Made by a program: the position numbers and the translations under genes
Notes under the pieces: generated by a model
The model's database searches: none
Told to the model about the DNA's origin: nothing
Seen by the model: the letters and a program-made list of their open reading frames with translations, nothing else
NCBI RefSeq assembly: GCF_016860525.1
Contig: NZ_BNEA01000015.1
Span: 4,452,001 to 4,516,000, forward strand
Direction: 5' to 3'
DNA from: Streptomyces rubradiris
Lineage (GTDB): Bacteria > Actinomycetota > Actinomycetes > Streptomycetales > Streptomycetaceae
DNA: 64,000 bases
Shown here: positions 46,657-56,044 of the stretch, in pieces
How the letters are laid out: each line of letters opens with the position of its first letter
How positions within the stretch are numbered: position 1 is the stretch's first letter

Positions 46657-46682
46657 GTGCCGCCCGGCCCTCCGGGCGGCAC
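46657..46682 (+). terminator. cysS terminator
   Basis: An 11-bp perfect stem (gtgccgcccgg / ccgggcggcac) with a CCCT loop, 17 bp after the cysS stop. Confidence 0.75.
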
Positions 46683-46727
46683 ACTGCATAAGACGTACGT
46701 ACGACGCCTCACGGAGACAGGTAACTC

Positions 46728-47669
46728 ATGGCCGCGAACAACCGCCGCATGTCCGGCAAGAAGGGCGCGCAGGTCGGCAGCGGCGGCAAGCGGCGCCGGG
46801 GCCTGGAGGGGAAGGGCCCGACCCCGCCCGCCGAGATGCGCAAGGGACACGCCAAGCAGCGCGCCGCCGCGGCCAAGGCCCGCCGCGCGCAGGGCCGCAC
46901 GCCGCAGCGCCGGGGCGCCGGCCGGTCGACCTCCGAACTGGTCGTCGGCCGCAACCCGGTGGTGGAGGCGCTCCGCGAGGGCGTCCCCGCCTCCACGCTC
47001 TACGTCCAGCAGTTCATCGACAACGACGAGCGCGTCCGCGAGGCCCTCCAGCTCGCCGCCGAGCGCGGCGGCATCAACCTCATGGAGGCCCCGCGCCCCG
47101 AGCTGGACCGCATGACCAACGGCCTCAACCACCAGGGCCTGGTCCTCCAGGTCCCGCCGTACGAGTACGCGCACCCGGAGGACCTGCTCGACGCCGCCGC
47201 CGAGGAGGGCGAGGACCCGCTGGTGGTCGCCCTGGACGGGGTCACCGACCCGCGCAACCTCGGTGCCGTCGTCCGCTCGGTCTCCGCCTTCGGCGGCCAC
47301 GGCGTGGTCGTCCCCGAGCGCCGCTCGGCCGGCATGACCGCGGGCGCCTGGAAGACCTCCGCCGGTACGGCGGCCCGGACGCCGGTCGCCCGTGCCACCA
47401 ACCTCACCCGGACCCTGGAGGCCTACAAGAAGGCCGGTCTCACGGTGGTCGGCCTGGCGGCGGACGGCGAGGTCGAACTCGGCGACCTGGAGGCCCTCGC
47501 CGGCCCGGTGGCCATCGTGGTCGGCAGCGAGGGCAAGGGCCTGTCCCGCCTGGTCGGCGAGACCTGCGACTTCCGGGTGCGCATCCCGATGCCGGGCGGC
47601 GCGGAGTCGCTCAACGCGGGCGTGGCGGCCGGGATCGTGCTCTACGAGGCCGCGCGCAGGCGGAGCTGA
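46728..47669 (+). CDS. rlmB: 23S rRNA (guanosine-2'-O)-methyltransferase RlmB (TrmH family)
   Basis: 313 residues. A basic, disordered N-terminus of 65 residues ([15 protein letters not shown]) precedes the substrate-binding domain ([12 protein letters not shown]) and the SPOUT domain, with its knot motifs [28 protein letters not shown] and [16 protein letters not shown]. It 2'-O-methylates the peptidyl-transferase region (G2251 in E. coli). rlmB following cysS is a common arrangement. Confidence 0.92.
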   Translation: MAANNRRMSGKKGAQVGSGGKRRRGLEGKGPTPPAEMRKGHAKQRAAAAKARRAQGRTPQRRGAGRSTSELVVGRNPVVEALREGVPASTLYVQQFIDNDERVREALQLAAERGGINLMEAPRPELDRMTNGLNHQGLVLQVPPYEYAHPEDLLDAAAEEGEDPLVVALDGVTDPRNLGAVVRSVSAFGGHGVVVPERRSAGMTAGAWKTSAGTAARTPVARATNLTRTLEAYKKAGLTVVGLAADGEVELGDLEALAGPVAIVVGSEGKGLSRLVGETCDFRVRIPMPGGAESLNAGVAAGIVLYEAARRRS

Positions 47670-47818
47670 CCCACGGCCCGGGCGGGCTGAACACCCGTCC
47701 AGGGCCTCACCCTCGCGGGGTGATTCGGGTGGCCGTACGGCGTTGGGCGCGGCTTTGACGGGGTCCGGACACATCCGGGCGGTCAAAGCAGTGTCCTAAC
47801 ACCACGTCACTCGGTTAG

Positions 47819-49510
47819 ATGAGTGTGGACACCAGAACACCCCGCACACCCACGGGGGACCGCTCGTCGGGCTTCGACGACGCTCCCGCGCTGAGCATGG
47901 TGAAGGTGCCGAGCGATCCGGCGCAGGTCATCGTCAATCACGCCAGCTTCCGCGTGCAGTTGGGCGCGTCGGCGAAGGGCACCCAGTCCCCCCGGATCAC
48001 CCGGCATCTGCACGCCACCGGCCAGGAGACCGCCCGCAAGCCGGTCCTGGGCACGGCGGGCCGGGCGGCCGACGCCGCCGGCCGCCGCCGCCCCGTCGTC
48101 TGGAGCGGCCGGTCGGCCCCCGACGACACCGGCGCCCACCGGCTGCTCCAGGCCGTGCGGGGCAGCAGCGTCCGCCACGCCGACGAGCCCGAGGCCGGCG
48201 CCACCCAGGTCATCCCGCGCGTCCAGACCGGCTACGCCGACACCTACGCCGAACTCGACCAGACCGTCGAGACCCCGGTCGTGGGCCACCAGCGCACCGC
48301 TCCCGACGACGCCGGCGCCACCCGTCTGCTGCCGCACATGCGCACGGTCACCGGCGCCTACGACCCGCCGGACGACCCCGGTGCCGACACCGGGCCGTAC
48401 GGGACGTACCCGGCGGACCCCGGCTACGACGAGGACGCGGACGATCCGCGCCGCTCCCGCCGCCAGGGCGACGACCCGTCCCGGCACGCCTACTACCCCG
48501 GCCGCCGGATGAACCTGGGCGTGGTCCTGCTCCCGCTGCGGATCTTCCTGGGCTTCATCTCCATCTACGCCGGCATGGGCAAGCTGTGCGACCCCGTCTA
48601 CTTCGACGGCGGCGAGCGCGGCTCCATGGTGAAGTGGCTCAACACCCTGCACCCGTGGGACGTGGCCGAGCCGCTGCGCCAGTTCGCCCTCCAGCACCCG
48701 GTCGGCTCCGGCCTGGTCATCGCCTTCCTCCAGGTCGTCGTCGGCGTCCTGACCATCCTGGGCTGCTGGCAGCGCGTGGCCGCGGTCGTCGGCGCGCTGC
48801 TCTCGGCCGCCCTGATCGTCACGGTGAGCTGGAAGACGGTCCCGGCCTACGACGCCCCGGACATCATCTACCTGGCCGCCTGGTCCCCGCTGATCATCGC
48901 CGGTGCCCCGGTGTACTCCGTGGACGGCAGGCTCGCGGGCAGCGCCTGGCGGCGGCTCGGGCCGCGCTCCGACATCTGGGAGCTGCGCCGCTACGTGCTG
49001 CGCCGGGGTGCGCTGATCACGGCCGTCACCGTCGGCCTGACCCTGCTGATCGGCTCCCTGCTGGGCGGCGCGGTCCGCGACTCCGGGCGCGTGGTCGTCC
49101 CCGGCCCCGGCGAGGCCCCCCGCAACCACCTGCCCGGCTCCCCGCTCCCGCAGGAGCCCGGCAAGCGGCACAAGGAGACGGCGACGCCCTCCGCCGCGCC
49201 GACGGAGGGCGCCACGGCCGGCACGAGCCCGTCCGGAGCGGCGACCCCGCCCGGCACCAGCCGCGCCCCCGTAGACGCGACCACCGCGGCCCCGACCCAG
49301 ACCACCGGCACCACGGGCCAGGTCCCGCCCCGCCGGTCCGTGCCGACGGGCGGCGTCCCCAGCACCACGGCGGGCCCGACCGGCACGGGCGGTACGACCG
49401 GCACCGGCGGCACGGCGTCGACCGGCGGCGGCACCACCGGCAGCACGTCGGACGGCGGCGGCAGCACGGCCACCGGCCAGCCGGGCCTGGTGGGCGGCCT
49501 GCTGGGCTGA
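47819..49510 (+). CDS. DoxX family membrane protein with long disordered ends
   Basis: 563 residues. The N-terminal 225 residues are polar and repetitive (DDTGAHRLLQ, DDAGATRLLP). A DoxX four-helix membrane domain follows (about 232-360: LPLRIFLGFISIYAGMGKL, AFLQVVVGVLTILGC), then a further transmembrane helix. The last 130 residues are Thr/Gly/Ser/Pro-rich and probably extracellular. DoxX relatives work with thiol/redox partners in mycobacteria; the role here is unknown. Confidence 0.85.
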   Translation: MSVDTRTPRTPTGDRSSGFDDAPALSMVKVPSDPAQVIVNHASFRVQLGASAKGTQSPRITRHLHATGQETARKPVLGTAGRAADAAGRRRPVVWSGRSAPDDTGAHRLLQAVRGSSVRHADEPEAGATQVIPRVQTGYADTYAELDQTVETPVVGHQRTAPDDAGATRLLPHMRTVTGAYDPPDDPGADTGPYGTYPADPGYDEDADDPRRSRRQGDDPSRHAYYPGRRMNLGVVLLPLRIFLGFISIYAGMGKLCDPVYFDGGERGSMVKWLNTLHPWDVAEPLRQFALQHPVGSGLVIAFLQVVVGVLTILGCWQRVAAVVGALLSAALIVTVSWKTVPAYDAPDIIYLAAWSPLIIAGAPVYSVDGRLAGSAWRRLGPRSDIWELRRYVLRRGALITAVTVGLTLLIGSLLGGAVRDSGRVVVPGPGEAPRNHLPGSPLPQEPGKRHKETATPSAAPTEGATAGTSPSGAATPPGTSRAPVDATTAAPTQTTGTTGQVPPRRSVPTGGVPSTTAGPTGTGGTTGTGGTASTGGGTTGSTSDGGGSTATGQPGLVGGLLG

Positions 49511-49519
49511 CGAAGACGG

Positions 49520-49562
49520 CGAAGGGGCCCTGTACCGGGGAGGTACAGGGCCCCTTCGCCGT
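49520..49562. terminator. Strong terminator after DoxX gene
   Basis: A 19-bp perfect stem (ggcgaaggggccctgtacc and its complement) with a GGGGA loop, between the convergent DoxX and nucleotidyltransferase genes. Confidence 0.92.
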
Positions 49563-49582
49563 ACGGGTCACCTGTTTCGCCG

Positions 49583-49627
49583 TACGAGGGTTTACAGGTT
49601 TCGCCTCGTACGAGGGTCTACAGGTCG
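49583..49627 (+). repeat. Two 19-bp direct repeats (cgtacgagggtYtacaggt)
   Basis: Copies at 49583-49601 and 49609-49627 differ at one base and are spaced 26 bp apart. Partial cgtacggg copies lie on both sides (49562, 49631). They fall between the terminator and the nucleotidyltransferase stop. Confidence 0.75.
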
Positions 49628-49641
49628 GTCGTACGGGGTCT

Positions 49642-50373
49642 TTACCGGCTCAGGGCCGCCAGTTCCTTGGCCGCCTCGGTCAGGTCCTTCGCCGTGTCGA
49701 TGGCCCGCCAGTACGCCCCCTGCGGGATGGGGAACCCGGCCAGCTTGTGTTCCCGGGCCAGGCGGGGGAAGGTCGTGCGCTCGTGATCCCCGCGCTCCGG
49801 CAGCAGCGCGGCGAACTCGGGGGAGAACACGTACACGCCCGCGTTGATCTCGAACGTGGACGGCGGTGCCTCGATGAAGTCGGTGATGTGCCCGAACCCG
49901 TCGGTCTGCACCGCGCCCCAGGGAATGCGCGGCCGGGCCAGCGCGAGGGTGGCGACGGCGTCCCGCTCGGTGTGGAAGTCGGCCATGTCCCGCAGCGAGA
50001 ACCGGGTCCAGATGTCACCGTTGGTGGCGTACCAGGGCCGGTCGGGGTGGGGCAGGTGCGCGGCGGCGTAGCGCAGGCCGCCGCCGCGGCCGAGGGGCTC
50101 GCTCTCCACGACGGTGGTGACAGAGACGGGCAGGTCGGCCGACTCCAGCCACTTCTGCAGGACGTCGGCGAGGTGGCCGCACGAGACGACCACGTCCGTG
50201 ACACCCTCCTCGGCGAGCCAGGTGAGCTGGTGGCCGATGATCGGCGTGCCGGTGCCGGGGATCTCGACCATCGGCTTGGGCCGGTCGTCGGTGTACGGAC
50301 GCAGCCGCGAGCCCTGGCCACCGGCCAGGACCACGGCTTGAGTGGGGCGCGACGCGGCGCTCGGATGGGTCAT
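49642..50373 (-). CDS. Sugar-phosphate nucleotidyltransferase
   Basis: 243 residues. It has the N-terminal nucleotide-binding signature VVLAGGQGSRLRPYTDDRPKPMVEI, the metal-site GDIW (YATNGDIWTRF) and FEINAGVYVFSPE. It belongs to the RmlA/GlmU/ManC superfamily and would activate a sugar 1-phosphate with an NTP. Which sugar is unknown; no sugar pathway genes adjoin. Confidence 0.85.
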   Translation of the reverse strand: MTHPSAASRPTQAVVLAGGQGSRLRPYTDDRPKPMVEIPGTGTPIIGHQLTWLAEEGVTDVVVSCGHLADVLQKWLESADLPVSVTTVVESEPLGRGGGLRYAAAHLPHPDRPWYATNGDIWTRFSLRDMADFHTERDAVATLALARPRIPWGAVQTDGFGHITDFIEAPPSTFEINAGVYVFSPEFAALLPERGDHERTTFPRLAREHKLAGFPIPQGAYWRAIDTAKDLTEAAKELAALSR

Positions 50374-50499
50374 GACCGCACTGTACGTGGCGCCCCGGCG
50401 CGGTGTGACGGCGGCAACGGCTCGCGCGGAGCCGCCGCCGGCCGATCGCGTCGGTGGGGTGGGTCTGGTCGTGCGCGCGGGTACGCGCGGTGGCCCGCG

Positions 50500-50961
50500 T
50501 CAGCTGTGTGCTGCCAGGACGCCCGTGGCGAAGGACGTGTCGCACACGGGGCGGGCGTAGGACTGGGCGCGCGAGGCGCCGTAGATGCGCACGGCGGCCG
50601 TGCCGAGGGCGCGGGCGATGGAGGAGCAGTGCCGGGCGAGCGAGGGGCGTCCGTTGACGGCCCGCTGGAGGTGGGTGAGCACCGCGCCGGGGTCCTTGTG
50701 CTGGAGTTCGCTCATGAGCTGCTCGCGGAGCACGTCCTCGGGCGCGCGGGCGGCCGTCCGGGCGGGAACCGCCGCCGACGTCACGTCGGAGGCGGCCAGC
50801 ACCGAGTCGGTGGGGCTGCCCGTCCAGTTGACCCGGGTGACCGCGAGGGTCCCGGAGAGCACCATGAAGACGGGCAGGACGAGGGCGAGAGTGCGGCCGA
50901 TCCGGCGGGCAGGGCCGCCCCGGTGGCCGCGTCGCGTCTGTGGGGTGGTGGAGTGCTTCAC
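50500..50961 (-). CDS. Hypothetical exported or membrane-anchored protein
   Basis: 153 residues. A basic start (KHSTTPQTRRGHRGGPARRIGR at the N-terminus) leads into a hydrophobic helix (about 24-43), so it is exported or anchored. The mature part contains two Cys (ARHCSSIAR, RPVCDTSFAT) that could pair outside the cell. No family is recognised. The 126-bp gap to the nucleotidyltransferase gene shows nothing. Confidence 0.65.
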   Translation of the reverse strand: MKHSTTPQTRRGHRGGPARRIGRTLALVLPVFMVLSGTLAVTRVNWTGSPTDSVLAASDVTSAAVPARTAARAPEDVLREQLMSELQHKDPGAVLTHLQRAVNGRPSLARHCSSIARALGTAAVRIYGASRAQSYARPVCDTSFATGVLAAHS

Positions 50962-51092
50962 GCGTGTGAGGGTAGCGCCCGGTAATGACGAGGAGACACT
51001 GCGTCACCCCTTTGGGGGATGAGAAGGCGGGGATTTCCGGGTAACGGGTTGACGATCCACCCGTCGGAGACCGCCGGGGGCGCCCCACGGGA

Positions 51093-51125
51093 AGAGCCCC
51101 GCACGCTCTCGGCGTGCGGGGCTCT
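51093..51125 (-). terminator. msiK terminator
   Basis: A 14-bp perfect stem (agagccccgcacgc / gcgtgcggggctct) with a 5-nt loop, 18 bp downstream of the msiK stop on its strand. Confidence 0.88.
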
Positions 51126-51142
51126 CCCGGTGCTCTGGGCCG

Positions 51143-52279
<1,137 letters not shown>

Positions 52280-52486
52280 GGTGAATGGGCCCCCTTCTAC
52301 CGGCAGGAACGTGCCGGACGATCCGTTGTAGGAAGGTGGTTGGCGTAGTCCACCGGGGTGAACTGGACCGAGACGCTACCTGGCGATCACCGGCCGTGTC
52401 AGTACCCCGGCCCCGGTGAACTTCGCGGAAATTTTCGACAGGCCCACCGTCAGACCTGGGTACACTGCACGAGCACCCAGGTGCGC

Positions 52487-52560
52487 GCCTCCTTAGCTCA
52501 GCTGGTCAGAGCGCCGCTCTTGTAAAGCGAAGGTCGTCGGTTCGAATCCGACAGGGGGCT
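52487..52560 (+). tRNA. tRNA-Thr (anticodon TGT)
   Basis: A 74-nt cloverleaf: acceptor GCCTCCT pairs with AGGGGGC, D-arm TTAGCTCAGCTGGTCAGAGC, anticodon stem CGCT/AGCG with loop CTTGTAA (TGT), and T-arm GTCGG-TTCGAAT-CCGAC. CCA is not encoded. Confidence 0.95.
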
Positions 52561-52651
52561 CTTCGTACACCCTCTCACCTGAGGTTTCTCCCTCGGAGAG
52601 GCGGTTCACCCGGCCTCGGACTCCTTGTCCGGGGCCGTTTCGCGTGGCGGC

Positions 52652-53617
52652 CTACTTGGACTCGACGCGTCCTACCGGGTCGGGCCCGGTGGTCAGTGCC
52701 TCGCACGCGGTCGGCCACGCGGCGGTGCCGGGGTGGAGCCGGGTGCTGAGGTAGGCCGCGGTGAGCCGGGCGAGGGCGGCGACGCGCCCGGGGTTCTCGT
52801 CCGTGGTCTCGGCGGCGTCGTATCCGGCGATCCCGCCGAGTCCGTGTTCCGCGTCGAACAGGGTGAGCAGGGTCTTGGGGCCGGGGGCGAGGGTGTAGGG
52901 GTCGGCGTGCCAGTCCGGCCCCATGTCCGTGAAGTGCCGGGAATCGTCCTTGTCGCCGGCGACGACCAGCGTGGGCGCGGTCATGGTGGAGAAGTCGACG
53001 GCCCCGATGATCGGCCACTGCTCGGCCATCGGTCCGTTGAGGACTTCGCCGCCTCTGCCGGGCGCGGCGAGCAGGACGCCTGCCTTGATCCGGGGCTCGA
53101 CGAGGTGCACCAGGCTGCCGGTGCCGGGGTCGTTGAGCCCGGCGCCCAGCAGGAGGGCTGCGGTGAAGCCGCCGAGCGAGTGTCCGGCGACGGCGACCTT
53201 GGCGGGGTCGATCCGTCCCGCGAGCTGGGGCACGGTGCGCTCTATGACGTCGAGCCGGTCGAGGATGTGGGTCATGTCCTCGGCGCGGGAGCGCCAGAAG
53301 TCGGGTGCGCCGGGTGCGTCGGCGACCAGGTGGCTCAGTGTCCGGGAGGTGAGGTGGGTCGGCTGGATGACGACGAATCCGTGCGCGGCCCAGAAGTTGG
53401 CGAGCGGGGCGTAGCCGTTGAGGGAGGAGAGGTTGTTCGAGGGGCCGTGTCCGTGGGAGAGGAGGATGACGGGGAGGCCGGTTCCGGTCGCGGGTGCGGA
53501 GACCCGCACTTCGAGGTCCACGGGACGTCCGGGCACGGGGAGGACTACGGGGCTGAAGGACAGGACCGGGACGGGCGCGCCCAAGGCGTCGGGGCTGGTG
53601 GCGGTGGCCGTGCTCAC
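52652..53617 (-). CDS. Alpha/beta hydrolase (chlorophyllase/PAF-acetylhydrolase-like)
   Basis: 321 residues from GTG 53617 behind an AAAGGGAA site; an ATG at 53644 is possible. The oxyanion segment is VILLSHGHGPSNNL, the nucleophile elbow AVAGHSLGGFTAAL, an acid follows in VVAGDKDDS, and the catalytic His is in FDAEHGLGG. The substrate is an ester or related compound, unknown. It is divergent from a TetR regulator whose likely operator lies inside its promoter. Confidence 0.85.
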   Translation of the reverse strand: MSTATATSPDALGAPVPVLSFSPVVLPVPGRPVDLEVRVSAPATGTGLPVILLSHGHGPSNNLSSLNGYAPLANFWAAHGFVVIQPTHLTSRTLSHLVADAPGAPDFWRSRAEDMTHILDRLDVIERTVPQLAGRIDPAKVAVAGHSLGGFTAALLLGAGLNDPGTGSLVHLVEPRIKAGVLLAAPGRGGEVLNGPMAEQWPIIGAVDFSTMTAPTLVVAGDKDDSRHFTDMGPDWHADPYTLAPGPKTLLTLFDAEHGLGGIAGYDAAETTDENPGRVAALARLTAAYLSTRLHPGTAAWPTACEALTTGPDPVGRVESK

Positions 53618-53716
53618 GATGTGGGTTCCCTTTCGGTGGCGCATGCCGCCCGCCGGTCTCGTCCGACCGGCGGCGGGCATGGCGGACAGGAGCGTCCCGT
53701 TTCGGCTAACCTGAAA

Positions 53717-53764
53717 CGGAACACTGCTCCATTTAGTATTCGGAGCGTTGCTCCGCTTTGTCAA
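53717..53764 (-). promoter_or_regulatory. Hydrolase promoter with TetR operators
   Basis: On the minus strand TTGACA (53764-53759) and AATACT (53740-53735) are spaced by 18 bp, a good sigma-70-type promoter reading to the hydrolase. The palindrome CGGAGCGTTGCTCCG (53741-53755) lies within that spacer. A related box CGGAACACTGCTCC sits at 53717-53730, 24 bp away, just past the -10. Both are probable binding sites of the divergent TetR regulator. Confidence 0.6.
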
Positions 53765-53785
53765 TCGATAGGGAAGGACCACGTG

Positions 53786-54382
53786 ATGGCCACCGAGAGC
53801 CCGGCAGGGGACTCGCCGTCCCGGGGCAAGCGGGCCGACGCCCGGCGCAACCGGCAGACGGTGCTCGCCGCCGCCGCCGAGGTGTTCGTCACCTCCGGCG
53901 TCGACGCGCCGATCCGCCGGATCGCGGCACGGGCGGGCGTCGGGATGGCCACGATCTACCGCCACTTCCCGACCCGGGCGGACCTCGTCACAGCCGTCTA
54001 CCACCACCAGATCGAGGCGTGCGCCGAGGCCGGCCCGGACCTGCTGGCCAGTGCCGGCTCACCGCTCGAAGCACTGCGCCAGTGGATCGACCTCTTCGTC
54101 GACTTCCTGGTCACCAAGCACGGACTCGCCGACGCCCTGCAGTCCGACAACGACCGCTTCGCCGCGCTGCACGCCTACTTCCTCGACCGCCTGCTGCCCG
54201 TCTGCGCCCAACTGCTCGACGCCGCGGTCGAGTCCGGCGAGATCCGGCCCGGCACGCAGCCGTACGAGCTGATGCGCGGCATCGGCAACCTCTGCGTCGG
54301 ACGCGACGACGACCCCCGCTACGACCCCCGGCGCCTGATCGCCCTCCTCCTCCAGGGACTTGAGCGGCCTCATGCGTCCTGA
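53786..54382 (+). CDS. TetR family repressor of the divergent hydrolase
   Basis: 198 residues from ATG 53786; a GTG immediately before it is possible. HTH at about 30-65 (IRRIAARAGVGMATIYRHFPTRADL) and a helical ligand domain. It is divergent from the alpha/beta hydrolase. The 24-bp-spaced GGARCRYTGCTCC boxes in the shared region are the expected operators, giving repression of both genes until a ligand binds. Confidence 0.88.
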   Translation: MATESPAGDSPSRGKRADARRNRQTVLAAAAEVFVTSGVDAPIRRIAARAGVGMATIYRHFPTRADLVTAVYHHQIEACAEAGPDLLASAGSPLEALRQWIDLFVDFLVTKHGLADALQSDNDRFAALHAYFLDRLLPVCAQLLDAAVESGEIRPGTQPYELMRGIGNLCVGRDDDPRYDPRRLIALLLQGLERPHAS

Positions 54383-54470
54383 TGCGCGGGGCAGCGCCTG
54401 TCCGAGGTGTCCGGGCCACCGCCGGGAGCTCCGGCACGCCCGGGCGGGACGCACTCCCGTCCGGGCCTTC

Positions 54471-55346
54471 TCAGGCCAGCAGGCGGGCGATCTCCAGCTG
54501 GTGGGGCTCGATGGGGCGGGCGTCCTCCACGTCCCACAGGGCGTTCTGCAGCAGCCGGCCGTAGGTCCAGGCGCGGGCCCGGTCCCGGTCCAGGCCGAGG
54601 ACGTCGGTCATCGCGTCGAAGCGCCAGCGGACCTCGGCCGCGTCGAACCGGTTGTGCAGGGCGGGCCACAGCTCGAAGCCGGGGTCGCCGGCCAGCGGCT
54701 TGGGGTCGATGGCGAGCCAGTCGGCGCGCTCGGCCGCCAGCACGTTCTCGTCGTGCAGGTCCCAGTGCAGCAGCCGGCCGCCGGGCTCGTCGGCGACCTC
54801 GCGGACGGCGGCGGCGCAGTCGGCGACGAGCCGGCGGGCCTCGGGGTCGGGGATGCGGGCCAGCGCCCAGGGGGTGCGCTCCAGCATGCGCACGGTGATG
54901 TCGCCGAGGCGGCGCAGGCCGGGCGGGGCCGGGAAGGACGTCAGACGGTCCAGCAGCCGGGCGATGACCAGGACCGCTTCGCGGGTGTCGGCGAGGTGCG
55001 CCAGCATCCGGTTCTCGTCCAGGCGCTCCAGGAGCATGGTGCCGGTGGCCGGGTCGTGGTCGAGGAGCCGTACGGCCCCGTCGCCGTCCCAGGCGCGCAG
55101 CGCGACCGGCTCGCCCTCGCTCTCCTCGTCGAGCAGCTGGAGCTTGAGGACCGCGCGGACGCCGTCGGCGCGGACCACCGGCAGCACCAGGGCGCTGACG
55201 CCGTTCATCGAGGGCCCGTCGAGCCGGAGCCCCCAGCGGTCCAGGAACTGTGCCGCGAGGTCCGGCAGCGCGGCGATGAACGCCTTGCCCGCCGCCCCGT
55301 TGTACATCTCCTGTGCCTCGGCCAGTTCCCCGGGGATGTCGATCAC
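54471..55346 (-). CDS. APH(6)/hydroxyurea-type antibiotic phosphotransferase
   Basis: 291 residues from GTG 55346. The kinase-like fold shows RAVLKLQLLDEESEGEPVAL (ATP lysine), the catalytic loop LHWDLHDENVL and metal-binding AIDPKPLAGDPGFEL. It matches the APH_6_hur family (streptomycin 6-kinase, hydroxyurea phosphotransferase). Actual resistance is not shown; many such genes in Streptomyces are silent or act on other substrates. It is divergent from the rhomboid-like gene with only 34 bp between starts. Confidence 0.85.
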   Translation of the reverse strand: MIDIPGELAEAQEMYNGAAGKAFIAALPDLAAQFLDRWGLRLDGPSMNGVSALVLPVVRADGVRAVLKLQLLDEESEGEPVALRAWDGDGAVRLLDHDPATGTMLLERLDENRMLAHLADTREAVLVIARLLDRLTSFPAPPGLRRLGDITVRMLERTPWALARIPDPEARRLVADCAAAVREVADEPGGRLLHWDLHDENVLAAERADWLAIDPKPLAGDPGFELWPALHNRFDAAEVRWRFDAMTDVLGLDRDRARAWTYGRLLQNALWDVEDARPIEPHQLEIARLLA

Positions 55347-55380
55347 GACCCGGACGATACCGGCGTGCGTCAATCGGCTC

Positions 55381-56034
55381 ATGCGAATTAACCGGGGCCT
55401 GAGCGGGGTGCGGGCGTACCTCCGTGGTGCTCCCGGCACCCACGTGTGGCTGGCGGTCCTGTTCGTCACGACCGTCGCGCTGCACTCCATGCCGCCCGAG
55501 TTCGAGGAGAACTTCCTGCGGCACCGGTCGACGAACCTGCACGAGCTGTCGCGCGACCCCGTGCGGGTGCTGGTGGCCAGCGCGATGTGGATCGAGAGCG
55601 GGCACTGGCTGCCGTACGCCTTCCTGTACACGGTGTTCCACGCGCCGGCCGAGCGCTGGCTGGGCACGGCCCGCTGGCTGGCGGTGTGCGCGCTGGCCCA
55701 TGTGCCGGCGTCGCTGGCGAGCGAGGCGCTGCTGCTGGCGGCGATCCGCACGGGCCGGGCCCCGCTCTCGGCCGTCGACACCTTGGACATCGGGGTGAGT
55801 TACGCGCTGGCCGGGGTGATCGCGGTGCTCGGCTACCGGATCGCGGCACCCTGGCGGTACGGGTATCTGGCCGCCGTGCTCGCCGTGTTCACGCTGCCGC
55901 TGGCCGCCGGACCGACCGTCACGGACGTCGGCCACCTCCTCGCGGCGCTGTCCGGTCTGGCCTGCTATCCGCTGGTCAGGGGGCGGGGAAAAGCATGGAA
56001 TCCGAAGGAGACACCGGCCGGGCTCAGGGGTTAA
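55381..56034 (+). CDS. Rhomboid-like membrane protein
   Basis: 217 residues with about six transmembrane helices. SGHWLPYAFLYTVFHAPAE is reminiscent of the rhomboid helix 2 (H-x4-N region). A G-x-S-x motif (DIGVSYALAG) and a later His (DVGHLLAAL) occupy the places of the rhomboid Ser-His dyad. The family is therefore rhomboid-like, but proteolysis is unproven. The gene begins 34 bp from the divergent kinase and ends 10 bp before an oxidoreductase gene, probably in one operon with it. Confidence 0.75.
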   Translation: MRINRGLSGVRAYLRGAPGTHVWLAVLFVTTVALHSMPPEFEENFLRHRSTNLHELSRDPVRVLVASAMWIESGHWLPYAFLYTVFHAPAERWLGTARWLAVCALAHVPASLASEALLLAAIRTGRAPLSAVDTLDIGVSYALAGVIAVLGYRIAAPWRYGYLAAVLAVFTLPLAAGPTVTDVGHLLAALSGLACYPLVRGRGKAWNPKETPAGLRG

Positions 56035-56044
56035 CGTCCCGGCC

